Of a stretch of 27,903 bases of DNA, positions 27,723 through 27,903 are shown piece by piece (positions within the stretch are counted from its first letter, which is position 1; each line of letters begins with the position of its first letter). Both the position numbers and the translations under genes were made by a program. A model generated the notes under the pieces. That model did not search any database, was not told where the DNA came from, and saw only the letters and a program-made list of their open reading frames with translations. The stretch comes from Paulinella micropora (lineage: Eukaryota > Cercozoa > Imbricatea > Euglyphida). The DNA lies in assembly GCA_009731375.1 (NCBI GenBank), contig BJOX01000041.1:479927-507829 (forward strand), written 5' to 3'.

Positions 27723-27903
27723 GTAAATCTGCCTTGGAGTGTTGACTGTGACATATTTGAGGGAAATCCCGATGAAAAAACCTAGTCACACTTGCTAAAC
27801 AGAGTTCCAGCCCAATGGCCTCAAGGCGTTAAACTGTGACGCCAACTCATAACCCTTTGGTGGTAGATGCTGGGGAGGAGGGTCGTTGCGCGCGTAAAAG
27901 ATC
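27141..27903. other. Retrotransposon 3' tail and flanking DNA
   Basis: A frame through 27150-27372 (SCHALDDTNIYKRLGLFKHYG) may be the last part of the LINE remnant but shows no firm motif. Pyrimidine-rich DNA follows, with a TTTA run (27537-27562) and an ATT array (27667-27722) that may mark the element's 3' end. Beyond 27725 I see nothing recognisable. Confidence 0.45.
27667..27722. repeat. ATT trinucleotide array
   Basis: About 18 perfect ATT units. Simple repeats at the 3' end are common in LINE-type elements, which fits the RT remnant upstream. Confidence 0.9.

Noticed and set aside
27840-27870. CTCATAACC resembling an initiator tRNA anticodon arm
   Set aside because: The flanks do not form a 5-bp anticodon stem or an acceptor stem, so no tRNA gene is called.

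Overview
The window is nuclear DNA from an intron-rich eukaryote, not a prokaryote. The evidence is ten GT-AG exons of one gene and a dozen of another with matching phases, a CCCH zinc finger, LTR and non-LTR retroelements, and very heavy microsatellite content. I cannot place the species. A free-living protist or alga fits (GC-rich exons, introns full of GATA, ATGT, TTAC, GAA, CAR and GT arrays), but the sequence alone does not settle it.

Layout. (1) 966-8212, plus strand: a PEX11-type peroxisome-division membrane protein in at least ten exons. Its introns are almost all microsatellite and also hold a Tc1/mariner deletion derivative (1187-2133) and two copies of a small palindromic element. 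(2) 8213-19387: an 11-kb intergenic region between two convergent genes, filled with retroelements. It has a MITE-like palindrome-ended block (8607-8818) and the 5' part of a Ty1/copia element on the plus strand (LTR 9096-9306, half-tRNA-iMet primer site, stem-loop array, gag). At about 11025 that element meets, tail to tail, a second and different copia-like element on the minus strand (11025-17213: gag, zinc knuckle, a MYND-finger ORF, protease, integrase, truncated RT). About 2.2 kb of non-coding DNA follows. (3) 19388-24293, minus strand: the tRNA pseudouridine synthase PUS10. It carries a CCCH finger, a serine-rich insertion encoded by a trinucleotide array, and an assembly gap over one exon. 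(4) 24294-27903: purine/pyrimidine microsatellites and a degenerate non-LTR retrotransposon remnant.

The two cellular genes are housekeeping genes with no evident functional link. The most unusual content is in the retroelements: a MYND zinc finger between gag and protease of the minus-strand element, and an array of stem-loops with differing stems and a shared loop in the leader of the plus-strand element. Also unusual is how closely microsatellites abut splice sites and flank exons with complementary repeats.
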